The translations under genes and the position numbers were made by a program. Source: Ophiosphaerella korrae (Eukaryota > Ascomycota > Dothideomycetes > Pleosporales > Phaeosphaeriaceae). Taken from it: a stretch of DNA of 64,000 bases. Location of the stretch: the NCBI GenBank assembly GCA_028456385.1, contig JALNQF010000043.1, forward strand, positions 62,001 through 126,000, in the 5' to 3' direction. A model generated the notes under the pieces. The model saw nothing but the letters and a program-made list of their open reading frames with translations, made no database searches and had not been told where the DNA came from. Positions 46,189 to 58,934 of the stretch are shown piece by piece. Numbering within the stretch: position 1 is the first letter of the stretch; each line of letters opens with the position of its first letter.

Positions 46189-49100
46189 TTAGTACAGCGC
46201 ATCCGTCCTCTTCGCGTGCGCGTCTCCGCCCGCAGGACCAGCGTGCGAGGAATACGCCGCATGGCCATCGTGCACACCGCCATGATCCACGCCCCTATAA
46301 TCCTCGTGTCCAAGCACATCACTCAACGTTCTAGCCCCAGCCTGATTCCTGTAAAAGTCAAATCAGCATACATCCGCTCCACTATCTTTTGCAAACGTAC
46401 TCTACTCCCGAAATCCTCTCTCCGTCACCAATCGGGCCATCAATGCCCACATGTTCGCGCCTACCCACGTAGCCTAGCTCATGGTGCTCCAGCGTATCAC
46501 GCGCGGGGTGGCCCTTTGGTGGGTCTTTGTGCAGCTTGGATTTGGCTTTCCAGCGGGGGAAGTCTGGGTCGTCTGAGGAGTGGCGGGGAGCGTCGGTGGA
46601 GTGGCGGACCTCGGATGAGTGGCGGGGGGAGGAGTCTGCGGAGGTTCTTTCCTTCTTAGTCTTGTCGCGGTGGAGGAAGGAGAGGATGCCGTGCTTTTTG
46701 TTGGGGTCGGCCGTTTCTTTTTCGTATTTGTGTCTCTCTTTGTCGAGCCTATGCAGCTCTTTTTCATGCTCCTTTGCTAGATGATCTTGCTCGGCCTTGT
46801 CTTGGTGGTGAGAGTATGCGTATGCGGCTCCGCTAGCCGTGGCAGCTCCAGCAGTGCCCGCAAGTGCGGCGTCACGCTTGATGTGATCGTCCTTGTAGTT
46901 AGGATCCTGGATAGAGTCGTAACGATTGTGAGTGGCGCCCGGCGGAGCATTTTGAGCAGTACCATGTTGGGCAAAGCTTGAAGTAGTTGGATCGTGAGTG
47001 TTTTTTCCGAATGCACCGTGCGTCGGCTGAGTTGAAGACAATGACTGATTCGATGTTGCTGGAACATGTTGAGTCTCACCGTGTTTGTGTCCTGCATAGG
47101 CAGCTCCTCCAAGAGCACCAGTACCGAGAGCAGCTCCAGAACCAAGGGCTACATTACGGCCAGTGTGGTCAGTAGTAGTACTTGGATCATGAGACTTCTG
47201 TCCAAGAGCATCAGTTGGGTGAGAAGACGCTGGCACATGTTGGCCATCATGATGCTTGCTTCCAGCATAAGCCGCACCTCCCAGCGCTCCAGCACCAAGG
47301 GCTGCATTGCGGCCAGTATGATCATCCTGGTGCTTAGCAACAAGATTAGGAACATACTCGTCCTGATGGGACGAAAAGCTCCAATCACGTTTTGAAGTCG
47401 CGGACCCATATTGCCCTTCACCATGCTTTTGTCCTGCATCAAGCGCTCCAGCACCAAGCGCAGCACCAGATCCAATACCTGTATTATGATCATAGTGACC
47501 ACTTACATGGACAGGACTAGCAGCATTGGCCCCGGTAGCAGTAGTATCGTAACGCTGCTCATTCATCGAGGCACCAGGCTGGGTACTGCGATAGTCGCCG
47601 TATGCCTTAGCCGCCTCGTACGCGCCATAGCCAGCGGCGCCGGCTCCACCAACCAAAGTAGCATCACGACCGTAATGGTATTGGTCCTTGTGTGTAGTCG
47701 TGGGGTCAACAGTGGGGTCTACGCGATTCAATGTAGAGAACTGGTGTGGTCCTGTTGTGGTGGTAGTGGTAGTGGTGGTGGTGGTGGTAGGAGCTGTGGC
47801 AGAACCAACTCCATGACGGGTTGGGCTGGATTGGATTCTTGGGTCTACTGCGTTGGCAGCAGTACTCGTAGATATGGTGTCCGATTTCTTATCGTGGTGA
47901 GTTCCGTGTGCTAGTCCTCCAGCCGTAGTGGCACCTGCGCCGACTAGTGCGGCATCATGCCCATGATGATGGTCCTTTTCCGAGGAGACGACGGAAGGTT
48001 GGCCATGTTGCAACGATTTATTATCTGCAATAGGTGCCGGTGCTCCTATTGCACCATAGAACGGGGTCCCATTAGTAGCCAACGGTCCACTATAATTCTT
48101 GTGTCCACGAGTATTTCTACCTGAAGAAGCGTCAATGGTTCGATCTGACCCAGCTGAAGTAGTTCCAGTAAGAGGTAATGTGTGCGAAGATTGAGATGAA
48201 GTGGAAGCGGCCAACGGCGCAGGCGAAATCAAACCTTGCTGTGGAGCAGCTGTTGTAAATGTCTGTTGAGGAAGGACAGCAGTTCCAGTTCCTGGCGTGT
48301 CGTTGCGTTGTAGACTTTCGCGTTGTAGTGCATGATGGGCGCCACCCACAGTTGCTGCGCCTCCAGCGGCCAGAGCAGCATCTCGGCCGTGATGGGTTTG
48401 CAGTTCATCGCGCTTGGTAGCTGTTAGTGTACTCGACTCGTTGGCGGTGTGTGCGGCTGTGGATGTTTTTGACTTGTCGCTATGAACACGAGGGTCCAGC
48501 TTGTTGAGCAGAGAACTCTTATGAGGGCCTGTAGTAGATTTCTCTTTTCCAACAGTGTCATCATGGTGATCCTTCTTGGTGGCATGGTTGATGCCAGCAG
48601 CAGTAGCTGCGCCTCCACCAAGCAGAGCAGCGTCACGGCCATGATGGCTTTGAGACTCCTCATGCTTGCTGGAGCTTGGCGCACGTGAAGTATCAGCTGT
48701 GCTGGCGCCTGCAATTAGATGAGAATCTATGGTTGTGTGAGGGCCTACTGTCGACATCTTGCTTCCAACAGCATCACCATGATGATCACCTTTGCCAGCA
48801 TGATGGATACCAGCAGCAGCAGCCGCACCCCCACCAAGCAGCGCAGCATCGTGGCCATGGTGGCTTTGTGAATCCTCGTGCTTAGCAGCCGTAGAATGGG
48901 AATTTACACTCGATGTGTTGCTTCCCACAACATCGCTACCATGTTCATTCCTAGACCCATGTGTAAGCCCACCAGCCGCAGCCGCGCTTCCAGTAAGGAG
49001 AGCTGCGTCCCGACCGTGATGGCTGTAGGGCTCGGTCTGCTTGACAGCACTCGAATGAGGCTTGGTCGATGTCTCGCTTCCAAGAACACCGTCATGAGGA

Positions 49101-51153
49101 GCCTGAGTGGACGAAGCAACACCTGCTGGGTCGGAAGCCTGCAAAGCATGGTGAGACTCAGTCTTCGCTTGAGGGTCAAACTTCTGTGCCTCGAGCGGCG
49201 CCTTGCCACCTATTACTCGTGGATCTAGCTGCTTAGCGCTGTACGGGCTGGCTTCGTGTGGTAGCGTGCTGTCGTGGGCATCTGATGCGTCACGCTTCTG
49301 GTGGGCGCCGTATGCGAGACCAGCAGCTCCGGCAGCTCCGGCAGCAAGGCCGGCAGCAAGTGCGGCATCACAGCCATGATAGTGGTTATCGGTGCGTGAC
49401 TGGGGCTGGTCAAGACTTCCGGTGTGGCGCAATTCATGGTGACCGGAACCTGTGGTGCTGCCAAAGTCCTGGCGAGTCGTTCCACCGATTGTCTTTGAAC
49501 CATCGAGATCACTGTCAACTCGGGGGTCGGCTTTGTTGGGCGCATCGCTTATGTAAGGTCCTGCGGTAGCCGTTGTGATACCTGTAGTAGTGGCGCCTGG
49601 CTCGGGAACAACATCATCCCTATAGTAGAGGAAGGTTTTTGAGTCATCAGGTGTTGGCGAAGGGAACTCGCCTGGGATATGACGATGCGAAGCTGACCTA
49701 GTACCGGTGGGCCGCTCGCTTGCTAGAACTCCAGCATTGTGTGACTGTGTGGTATTGGCCAGAGAGCTGTCTCGAACCCCGAAACCCGTTCCAGGAGCAT
49801 TGGATGACTTTGTTGCAGCAGCAGTTGCAGCAGCTAGGGCATCAGGATGAGGTCCTGTGGTCGGGTGACCTGTGGTGCTTGCAAGACCAGTGGTCGGGTG
49901 TGTTGTAGTAGTGGTTGTAGGGCCTGTCGATGTAGCCAACGGTTGAGTATCGCGGCCTTGAGTTTGGCCATCTTTATGATGTGAATGCGACGCAACACCA
50001 ATAGCCGTAGCCGCAGCAGCAGCTCCAGCTAACGCTTCACGTCCATGTCCATCCTGAGCACCCACGCCCTTCTCTTTCGTACCTAGATCTCGATCACTGG
50101 TAATTAGAGGATGACTTGATGAAGCCAAACCATGAGACTCAGTTACATGCGTTACCGAAGGTTCATGACCGGAGGCAATTCCTGCAGCAAGGGGAGATGT
50201 ATGGTGAGCAGACGACGTTTGCGGGTTAAGACGTTGGGCAGTCGATCCATGCGCGCTAGATGTGTCATACTTGGAAGCAACACCACCAGTAAGCGGGAAA
50301 GAACGATCCGTGTCTTTTGTGTAGCTCTCTTGTCTCGTGTTACCAGGCGCAGCGATGTTGCTAATATTGCTATGTGGTTGATTGCTGGTCACAGCGACTG
50401 AATTACTGTTAGTTTTATTCGAACTCATTACATTTAAGTAAAAGTATGTCTACGTACGAGGAAGCCCTTGTGTGTTGGATGTAGAGGCTGCCGTTGGACC
50501 AGTGGCCGTATTTCCACTAGCAGATAGATTACCCCCTCCAACAATCTGGTTGCGATCTAGTTGCGCTTCAGGATTATGGCGCGATGGCAGAGCTGCATGC
50601 TCTTGACCGCTGCTTGTTGAACCAAATCCAATGACTCCACTTTTGATTGATGCCGTGCTAAGTGCATCATGGCCTGCACCAGCTCTGGGGCGCAGACTAT
50701 CACCAGTAGATGTGCCATGAGCGCCAGTGGCACCAGAAGCAAGAGAACCTCCGGTAGCTGGGCCGTGCTGGCTAAGGCTAGCGGGCGTGCTATGGCTGCC
50801 GAGGGGAGCTTCATTGCCTCGATGTCCTGCTTGGGCGAGGCCGGTGGTGGTACCTGTCTGTCCTGGAGACGTAGTGGTGCCAACAGTCGCAGGTTGGGCA
50901 GATTCTTTGCCGGTCATTTCGTCAAAGATAGGGTGAGGCTGGCTAAGGGCGTGATTAGCATTCGACGTCAGTCTAGGACAATTAGACCCACCTATCCTGG
51001 TGAGCCCCAGTCGAGTGCGTTCCAGTCGGGGAGGTGTGCGCATCATGTGTGGCATCCTCGCTCTTCTTGTGTCCGTGTCTGTAAGACAATAAGTGTTTGT
51101 TGCATTAATTGACCAATTGAGGCAACATACAGAACGCTCTTGATCTTCTCCAT
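46189..51153 (-). CDS. Giant His/Gly-rich repeat protein with glycine-zipper segments
   Basis: Reverse-strand exons 51153-51131, 51078-50992, 50942-50458, 50397-46406 and 46341-46189 give 1579 residues. The four introns are 52, 49, 60 and about 60 nt; the last donor (GTAGAG) is the weakest point, but the last exon (AGARTLSDVLGHEDYRGVDH...) clearly continues the protein. It starts MEKIKSVLHGHKKSED. Most of it is hydrophilic Thr/Ser/His/Gly-rich sequence containing about ten copies of a unit like HHGRDAALLGGGAAAAAGI followed by HH and charged residues: short glycine-zipper hydrophobic helices between soluble linkers. The C-terminus is Lys/His/Asp-rich (KEHEKELHRLDKERHKYEKE). No catalytic domain is present. 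Such proteins can bind membranes or act as stress protectants; here the role is unknown. Confidence 0.82.
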
Positions 51154-52766
51154 GGTGCTCTCGTGATGCCTGTTTGCCTATTACGATTAATTGAAGAGGT
51201 AGTCTGGAACTGCTCAATGGGATGACAGGGTCAGTTCATCACTTCATAAGTAGATCGAAGTTGTGGAAAGCAAGGCAGGGATCCATTGTGTGTAGCTAGG
51301 TACCGCCCATGACGACATTATTGGGGTAGGCGCAGGAAGCTAGGTTATGGCTTCCCAATTAGAGGCCCAGCTGAAGAAGTCGATACAAAAAGAGGAGCGT
51401 CTGGCCCAGTTGCATCAACATGCACTCGACGCACTCCGCGATTTGAGGGTAGCGTATTATGGAAGGCAAAGCGCGTGATGTGCTTGCCCGCGGGATCAGT
51501 GTCATGGTGTTTTGGGAATCTCGATCTTGACATAGCAGATCATGGAGCTTCTCGCCTCGTATCTTCGAGTCGCATCTCCAAAATTGAACATATTGCAGAG
51601 CTTCTGACTCTGGAGACGAGGTTGACCTATGCTGACACCGTTACACGGACATGGCAGGTAGCGAGCAGGGCAATCTAGAGTGAATCAGCAGACGACCGCT
51701 GGAATGACCTCACCGATGTTACCCCACAATAGGTGAGAATCACTTTGGGATGCCCAGTCCGGGATGCTCAGTCCGGGATGCCCAGTCCGAGACGCCCAGT
51801 CCACGCAGGGGAAGATGCAGACAGGGGGCGCGGTCGGGTCGTGACGGCTTTGGAGCAGCGAAGAAAAAAGGAAGAGACTGCAGCATGGTGCGATATATGG
51901 CCATGGACAGCGCAATCGTGTGTTAGGCTCACGTGACGCCTAGTGCAGCACATCGCAGCCTGGGGTTGTGCGCGACGCTCCCACACCCAACCTCAACACT
52001 CAACACGGCCCAATACGGTATACCATGGCGCAGGGGTGTAGCCAGCCGATGCACGCCCTCGCAAGATCCGAGAGCGGTCAAATGGGAGGCAGGGTGATTT
52101 GCGCGATTTTCCAAGTGGCAATCAGGCGCTGCACCCCCACGCCCCGCTGCTGCACCAGCCCAGCCTAGCGCTATCCAAACCGACGCCTGGGCACGTCTCT
52201 TGCCCTCGTCCTTGGCTGCGCTTCTCGCGCACTTCCAGAAGATTTCTCTGCAGACATGGCCCATCCATGTCCTAGCCTGCGTGCTGGTGACCTCCGCACC
52301 CTCTTCGCTCAGCTTTGGGGCCCGAGCCACCAACCAGTGTTCGCGTCGAGGCGTCGACCACCTCCGCATTTTCCTCTAGCCGCTTTGCCATGCCCGACAC
52401 GCCGTTTCAGCGGCTCATCTGGGTAGGGTGTCAGACTAACACGACCTCCCCCAGTTCCCCAGCTGTCACCCATCCCAAGCCTGAGGACTTGTGCGCGCCA
52501 GTTCGGTTTCGGAGACCCAACAATCGCCCAGTGCGCCTCGATTGACTAGGCCTGCAAATCCGCTAGACCCACCCCTGGCCCGTGTGCCCGGTCAAAAGCA
52601 GCCTCGTTCGACATCATATCGGCCAACTTCCCAACCGCCCTCCGAACCGACTTTCCCACTCACTCCCATTGTCTCCTCCGACTCCTCTCCTCTTCCTCTA
52701 CGACTACCTGCCACCACCATTACCCTGCCCACCTCCCCACTCTGCACCCTCTTCCCACCGACCACC
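51154..52766. other. Divergent upstream region, 1.6 kb
   Basis: Lies between the divergent starts of the glycine-zipper gene and the basic/Ser-rich gene. It contains a fourfold 14-bp tandem repeat (51747-51802) and, from 52490 on, a CT-rich stretch that is probably the 5' untranslated region of the right-hand gene. No gene seen. Confidence 0.5.
51747..51802 (+). repeat. 14-bp tandem repeat, four copies
   Basis: GGGATGCCCAGTCC, GGGATGCTCAGTCC, GGGATGCCCAGTCC and GAGACGCCCAGTCC follow without gaps. It lies about 0.6 kb upstream of the glycine-zipper gene and 1 kb upstream of the opposite gene. It could be a cluster of binding sites or a simple minisatellite. Confidence 0.85.
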
Positions 52767-53941
52767 ATGCCTGGACATCTACGCACCCGCTTGAGGCGGG
52801 CTTTGACTGGTCAGGCCGACGGAGGACCACTGAGCAAGATCAAGTCCAGCAAATCCAAAAACGCTGATCCAAACGACGACTACTACAAGCCCGGCGAGAA
52901 GATGCCTCCTCTCAAGTACCGACGCGCAGTAGACCCTGAGCACAAGAAGGCGCTCGAAGCCTTCAGCTTCTCCACAGCATGGCGGCGACGAAGCCACACC
53001 AGCTTGTACTCGCCCATGGGCAGCCGATTGCCCAGCCGAAGAGGCAGCTTCAGGAGCAGACGGAGCCGCAGCCGCAGCATGGCGAGAAGCCGAAGGTCCA
53101 GCTTCTCGACATCGAGCGACTATGACCAAGAAGAGTGGGTTGACAGTGGCATTGGCGCCAGCATCGCCGGTGATGACAGACCCGCTGGCATCAGAGAAGC
53201 GAGTGACGATGAGGGGGATGTTCTTAATGGTGTGTATTCAGCACCAGCATTGTATCTTGCAATCTAACGTGTCTAGTCGGCCTCTCCCGTAATCCTACAG
53301 AAGACCCCCGAGACACGAAAAACCATAAACAACCATCCAGTCACCGCAGGCCAAGCTCAACTAAGCTACCATCGCGCCCGAGTACTGGCTCTGACCATAC
53401 TCGTCGCCCTTCACAACCTTTCACGGCAGCAGACCTCGACTTGGCACTGCAGAAATCGAATCTCGAAGCCACAAAGGAGGAGTCAGTCAAGAGTAGCAGT
53501 GGAGGGACACCCTGTGAAGAATTTGATGACCCAAGCCCCTTCTTACGCCCTCGTGGTGGCTCCATCTACGTACCCTACGACGGTCAGGGTACCCCACCAA
53601 AACTCCCATTTTGGGGTAACGCATATGAAGACAGCACGCCCATTCAATATGCGCGCCGCGAGTCTGTCTTCATTCCAGCTGAAGAGGAACCACTAACTCC
53701 CTTCTCGGGACGCCGCGAATCAGTTTTTCTTGTAAGCCAAGGTCCCGATTCTGGGCGGCGCCAATCTGTGTTTCTGGCACCCCAAGGCCCCGATCCTGCA
53801 CGCAACGGCTCCGTCTTTGTACCCACGGAACAGCCCTGCGATTGTCCCCCAACAAAGCAGGACACACTGAAACAAAAGCCACAGCTGTGTTGCCCGAGCG
53901 ATGCCATTGCCGCAATTCTAGCACGCCAAGATCTGTCATAA
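52767..53941 (+). CDS. Basic, Ser-rich protein with RRxSVF repeats
   Basis: Exons 52767-53229 and 53277-53941, with a 47-nt intron (GTGTGT...TCTAAC...TCTAG), give 375 residues. The start MPGHLRTRLRRALTGQ is the first ATG after a long CT-rich leader. Residues 20-130 are very basic and Ser/Arg-rich (SRRGSFRSRRSRSRSMARSR), then acidic. The second half carries three or four repeats of RR(E/Q)SVF(I/L) separated by about 20 residues (ARRESVFIPAEEE, GRRESVFLVSQGP, GRRQSVFLAPQGP, ARNGSVFVPTEQP). RRxS matches the consensus of cAMP-dependent kinase sites, so regulation by phosphorylation is possible but inferred. The tail has CDCPPTKQ and CCPSDAIAAIL. No known domain was recognised. Confidence 0.78.
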
Positions 53942-55576
53942 TTGCGCCCGTATACCCTTCACTTCGACTTGTCCATACTTAGAGCATCGGATTTTATACG
54001 TAATTGTTTGCATTTTTTTTTGGCGTTTTCCCTGGATGTAAGAGCCCTCTGATGGCTCCATCTCATACCATGTTTTCCGGTTCATATTCTCTGGGTTCAT
54101 ACACAGCATTGGGCGGCTATCATAGACTTGCATATGCGTCCGTATCTCCTTATCTGCAATGATGCCTTAGGCTGTTTTTCGCGCATCAGCATTGCAACTT
54201 ATTCCGCGTCATAGTATACATCCTAGCCAGCTATCTATACAGTCCCAGACTGCAAAATAATCAAGTATCATCCAAACAATTCAAAGCAGTGACACACCAT
54301 CCGCTTGACCTACGTATTATGCTACGCACGCTACGCACCCCTTCACATCATAACTCCCCACCCCCAGTCTCCAACTTCTTCACAGCCATATGAGGATACG
54401 GCACATATGCACCGCGACAACGCGTATCGCCGCCACCCGGAAATAACACGCCAGCAAATCACACCTCGCCGCGCCGCACCCTCGCGCCACCCTTACTTAC
54501 TTTTTCCTCTCACGTAATCGCCGCGGCAAACAGCTCGCCGCATCCCTGCCGCCGCCGACGCAAGTGACGGGATGCGGCTCTCAGGCGGATCATCGGGCTA
54601 CCTTTTATGGACTTGTTCGGCGGATGGAGTGCCGCAATAGTAGGCTGCTCCGCTTTCGCCGGGCACTACCCGGTCATGTGTTTGGCAAGGCGGTGGGTGG
54701 ATGGCTGACTTGACACAGTCAAGCCGGTGACGGAACTCGCGCGAACCTGGCCCCAATACGTAGTAGACAAGGAAAATCCTCAGACATTTTACGTTGCTTT
54801 GCTGTGGAAACATATTTCCATTTGCGAAGTCCCGGAGGAGATGGAGGATGAGTGGCGTCATGTGCTGACTATTTGTTTTTTTTTTTTGTCGATAGTGCGC
54901 TTTTCTCCGCCGGCGGCGTGGTAGTGCGATTAATCTGGTCATCTGCCGGCGAAATCTACCTTCCCGCTTGTTTGGGTAGGCAGCTTTACCCTGGCACGCG
55001 TATGCACATGCGTGTTTTCGGTGCTAGATGGTCTGGGTATCATGCCGCCGGATGTGGACTTGCATGCAGATCGCGAGGTGTGGATCGTTGAGATGCAGGT
55101 AGGTAGGCGAGTGATGTGCGTAATGGGACTGAGATGGAAGGTAGTGCCGATTGGTGAATGGAGAAAGATGTGTATACGGTGTATGCGTATATGGTGGTTA
55201 ATATGTGTAGGATATACCTATCATTAGTTGCCTTGGATAGGTTAGCTCTTTTGCTGTGGTAGTCTCCGCGGGTTGTTCCGCGCGGGTGGATAAGTACGCG
55301 GGTATGGTACTTGGGTACTAAGTTTACTAGAACAGACTTGGTTAAAACTTCGAGTGTGTCATGCAAGGGGAAGTGTGTTTGGTAAGTCGGTACCAAGTGT
55401 CAAGTAAACTTGTTCATTGTGACTGGGACTCGATGTCTTTGGTCCAAGTTATAGACATTACAAACTTGGTACTGATGAAACACGTGACATGCAGCTCCAC
55501 GATTCAATATCGTTCCACCATCCTCCTAAACTTCCCCTCTGGTATCTTATACCAAGCTTCCCCTATCCCTCAGCCC
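53942..55576. other. Convergent 3' spacer, 1.6 kb, no gene seen
   Basis: No credible frame on either strand. It contains short T-runs (54015, 54882) and is AT-rich after 55100. It separates two convergent genes. Confidence 0.5.
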
Positions 55577-58022
55577 TTATCCAACCATATCAACATCCTC
55601 GTCGCCACCGCCTCCACCGCCAATATGTTTCTCGCCCCCTTTTCCAATCAAATGAAGTGACCGCGTCTCACCCAATAACTGACGGTTCGCATACGCCTCC
55701 ATCATGTTATGTGGCGTCGACTCCGTGTATCCAAAGAACTTCAAAGCATCCAAAGGAACATGCGGTACCTTAGGCTCTAGCATATCATCTTTGTCCGCCA
55801 GCCCCAAACCATACGGATATACCCCGCCATAAGGGCCACCAAGTCCCGGTATCGCATTTACAATCTCACGCCCGGTGAACGGTAATTTAGAGGTATCCCT
55901 CATCCGGAACCGCAAAGGACGTTCATTGGTATTCTCGGTCGCAGACGTGTTCGTATCCACAAGGCCTTCAGTATCTTCGGTAGTAGACCGCTCTATGGGC
56001 GACAATATTCTCATCCAGTCATCTGAAGGGCCTTCCGAAAAGTCGTTCATGCCCTGTCCGCTGAACGGCGACTGAGTCGCAAATCGTACCCGTGTACGGG
56101 GAAGCCGAGAGATTGTCTCCTTTGCGTTCTTGTTAGTATTTCGTGTCAATTTGGGCCTGGGAGAGGTGGAGATAATAACCTTTTTCTTCGTTGCCTTTGC
56201 ACCCGCTGAGTTTGCCATTCGATCAGGTGAGGCTGTAGCGGGGAGGCTTGAACCAGATGCGTTATGGGGGCTATATGTGTTAGTGGGCGATGTATTAATT
56301 TGCGAACAGGCTCTAGTTTTTTGAGACCTTAGTAGTTGCCTTTGGGAAGTGAATCTATGTACCTTTCACTTTCATTGAAAAATTTTAGTCTCAGGTACAG
56401 TTTGGTGCTTGGATTCTTTATTGGCCCGGTATCTTTGTTTGCGATCGCTTTGTGCCCAGCTTTCTGTTTGGTCCGTCCAGTAGTAAATCCAGACTCGAGT
56501 CTGTCCTTGTAGATTTGAACAAGTTTCGAAATGCCGCTGTCAGACCTTGGATTGTCGCTCACGCAAATCGGTTGAGTATTTGGGTTGCCCGTTTTCCAGG
56601 GGACTTCGACAGAATTGGAAGGAGAACTAGTTACGCAAGGAGTAGCTGAAATTGACGGGAAGCCTTTCCGAGAACATTGCTGATTACCCATGCTTCTAAG
56701 TAGACGTGCACCAGTTGAGTCATTTGTATCTTTGTGACATTCTGACACGTCTGTGCTGTCCCACGAGGTTGAAGACTCGAAGCCATGGGTATCATTATCA
56801 ACTTCGAGTTGATCATCTTTCGCAGTTAGCAAAGAGTCGCACGCCCCGTCGAGGTTAAGAGATGTCTAAATCACGGTTAGTACTGTGTAACTATACACCG
56901 ACCAGGTTAAGACATGTGGCAACCAGTCTTGGCTATAATCTCCAAAAGAAAAAGAGCCAAGATAGTATAAGAAACGGTCGCCACTTACAATTAGACTCTG
57001 TTCGTTGAGATCATCTTGGAAAGCCTGGTGCGTAGCCTCACTGTTGGCCGCTTGAGTGACTGTAGGCACGGGTCGAACAGCAAGCATATTTTGGTCAGTA
57101 TTTTCAGGACTTTGCAAGCTCTGCAATTCTTCCGCAGAAGCCATGTCAGTAGCGCCATTCTCTGATGTCATAGATGGAGCGACTTTCAGTTTCTGCATCG
57201 TAGCCCAAACCTCCATTCGCCACGTCATCAACTTGTCCAAGCACCCAGAACAGTAGGCTAATGGAGTTTGCGGAGAGAATCTCATAATAGCCTCCGTCCA
57301 TAGAGGGTCATCCCACTTTTCACCATTACGCCGAAAAGCTTGAATGTGGCCTTGACCCAAGACCATGTCAACCACCGGAGTAACCGTGCCCCAGTGAATC
57401 AAAGGCTCTATTGTAACGATGCATGATGGGCCTGACTTTTGGTCGGAAGAGGTTCGGCAATTAGGAATCGCGCAAGTATCTTTTGTCTTTTTGGAAACAA
57501 TGAAGATGTGATTCACTAGTATGCTTAGTGATTGAAAATGAACGGTTCAGCTTACTTACATCGAAGAAGTTCAGTGATGAACGTAACATGGTCTACAAAA
57601 TGCACACTTTGCTTAGATTCCAAAACTTTTCGGGAACCGGGCGACATCCCGTCTGTCTGATGTCTTCCAGGTTGGTGTACCCGATGGGGTCTGATCTTGG
57701 TGTCATCGAGCACTGTCCACATCTGGGCCTGTAGTTTAGGCAGATGATCATCCTCAATTTCTCCCATGGGAGTGATGTCGCCATATTCATTTATGATTAG
57801 GCCACTCTGAAGCTGGTTTTGGAGGAACTGTCGGAACGCGTTGGCGCTGACTTTGCCAGGCGTTGGGAATACTATGTGCCTGTTGCCAGGATTGGGTGTT
57901 AACCAATACACACCATCTCCGTTACTGCCTCGGTCTATTTGCTCGCGGTATCCAAGATCTTGAGCCACCTCCTGAATAACGTGGTCTGGTGGGTCTAAGG
58001 CTGGGTCATCATCTAAGCCCAT
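55577..58022 (-). CDS. Unrecognised four-exon protein with a Cys-rich middle region
   Basis: Reverse-strand exons 58022-57560, 57515-56989, 56865-56363 and 56270-55577 give 728 residues. Introns are 44, 123, 92 nt with donors GTAAGT, GTAAGT and GTACAT; all junctions keep the frame. Residues 1-150 (MGLDDDPALDPPDHVIQEVA; YWLTPNPGNRHIVFPTPGK) look folded. Residues about 165-260 contain CAIPNC, a later C and YCSGC, possibly a zinc site. The third exon codes for a low-complexity, Ser/Thr-rich region, and the fourth has a basic stretch (SAGAKATKKKVIISTSPRPK) and a conserved-looking end with GGVYPYGLGLADKDD before a Gly/Asp tail. No family was recognised. The start could lie slightly further upstream. 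Confidence 0.7.
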
Positions 58023-58934
58023 ACTCGCTTGCTGACAACTCGTTAAGGTGTCCAAAAGAGGTGATGTATTTTGGTTCGTCTACCTTCGTTATTGGGGATG
58101 CGCCGAGATACGGTTTGAGATGAATGCCACTGGCAAGTGGGGTTCTGCTGAGGTGGGCTGTTAACATGTAAACAAACAAAAGTCTCAACGCTAAGAAATC
58201 TTCAAGTGAGTGGAGCTTTTAATAAATGCCAAGAACGCTTTCACGAGAGAACAATTGCACGTGCTTTTAATTTGTTTGCATAAGCATGTTGCCGGCTGGT
58301 ATTCCTAAGACAAACCGAAATAAACCTTCTGCGCATAATTCATTACGCTATGTAGAACTTAGTAGAGTATTATTCACTCGGCAAAGAGCGGCTAGAAGCG
58401 AAGATACGGATGAAAGATGATGGGGAATGAAAGTGTTACTCCACACGTCCAATACCTCGTACCACGTTCTATAAGTTTTGTTCCAAGGTTACATGGCAAA
58501 ATTGTATTGCTTGTAGCTTGTTTTAATAAACGAGCGTATATGTAATTGTGTGTGGTAAATAAGGACAATAACGTGCCCATGGGTTGAAGCCGAGTCAGAT
58601 CAATATGGTTCCGCGAGCAAGCACACATGCAACAACCTTTCCTCCATCTTCACACATCTAGTTCAATCACAACCATTACAAAAATCCTATAGAATTTGAG
58701 TTACATTTGAAAATTTATAGTGCATAACGTAGATTGACCTCCACTATCGTCATCATTCCCTCCCCACTGAATTCACCAAAAACCACACACCGCCTGAATC
58801 TCCGGTCCTCACTTTATCCTACCATCCACCACAACGACATATCCACCAAAACACCACCAAACATCCCCATCGCATAAACGCCAATAGTAGGACAACCAAA
58901 AGGCAATACCACATGACCCTCAACACAACAAATC
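58023..58934. other. Intergenic, 0.9 kb
   Basis: Promoter region of the four-exon gene and 3' flank of the small secreted protein gene. AT-rich near 58190-58560. No gene seen. Confidence 0.5.

Noticed and set aside
46382..46405. Ending the glycine-zipper protein at the stop at 46382
   Set aside because: A further exon (46341-46189) continues with protein-like sequence in frame after an acceptable intron, and the few residues before the stop look like intron sequence.
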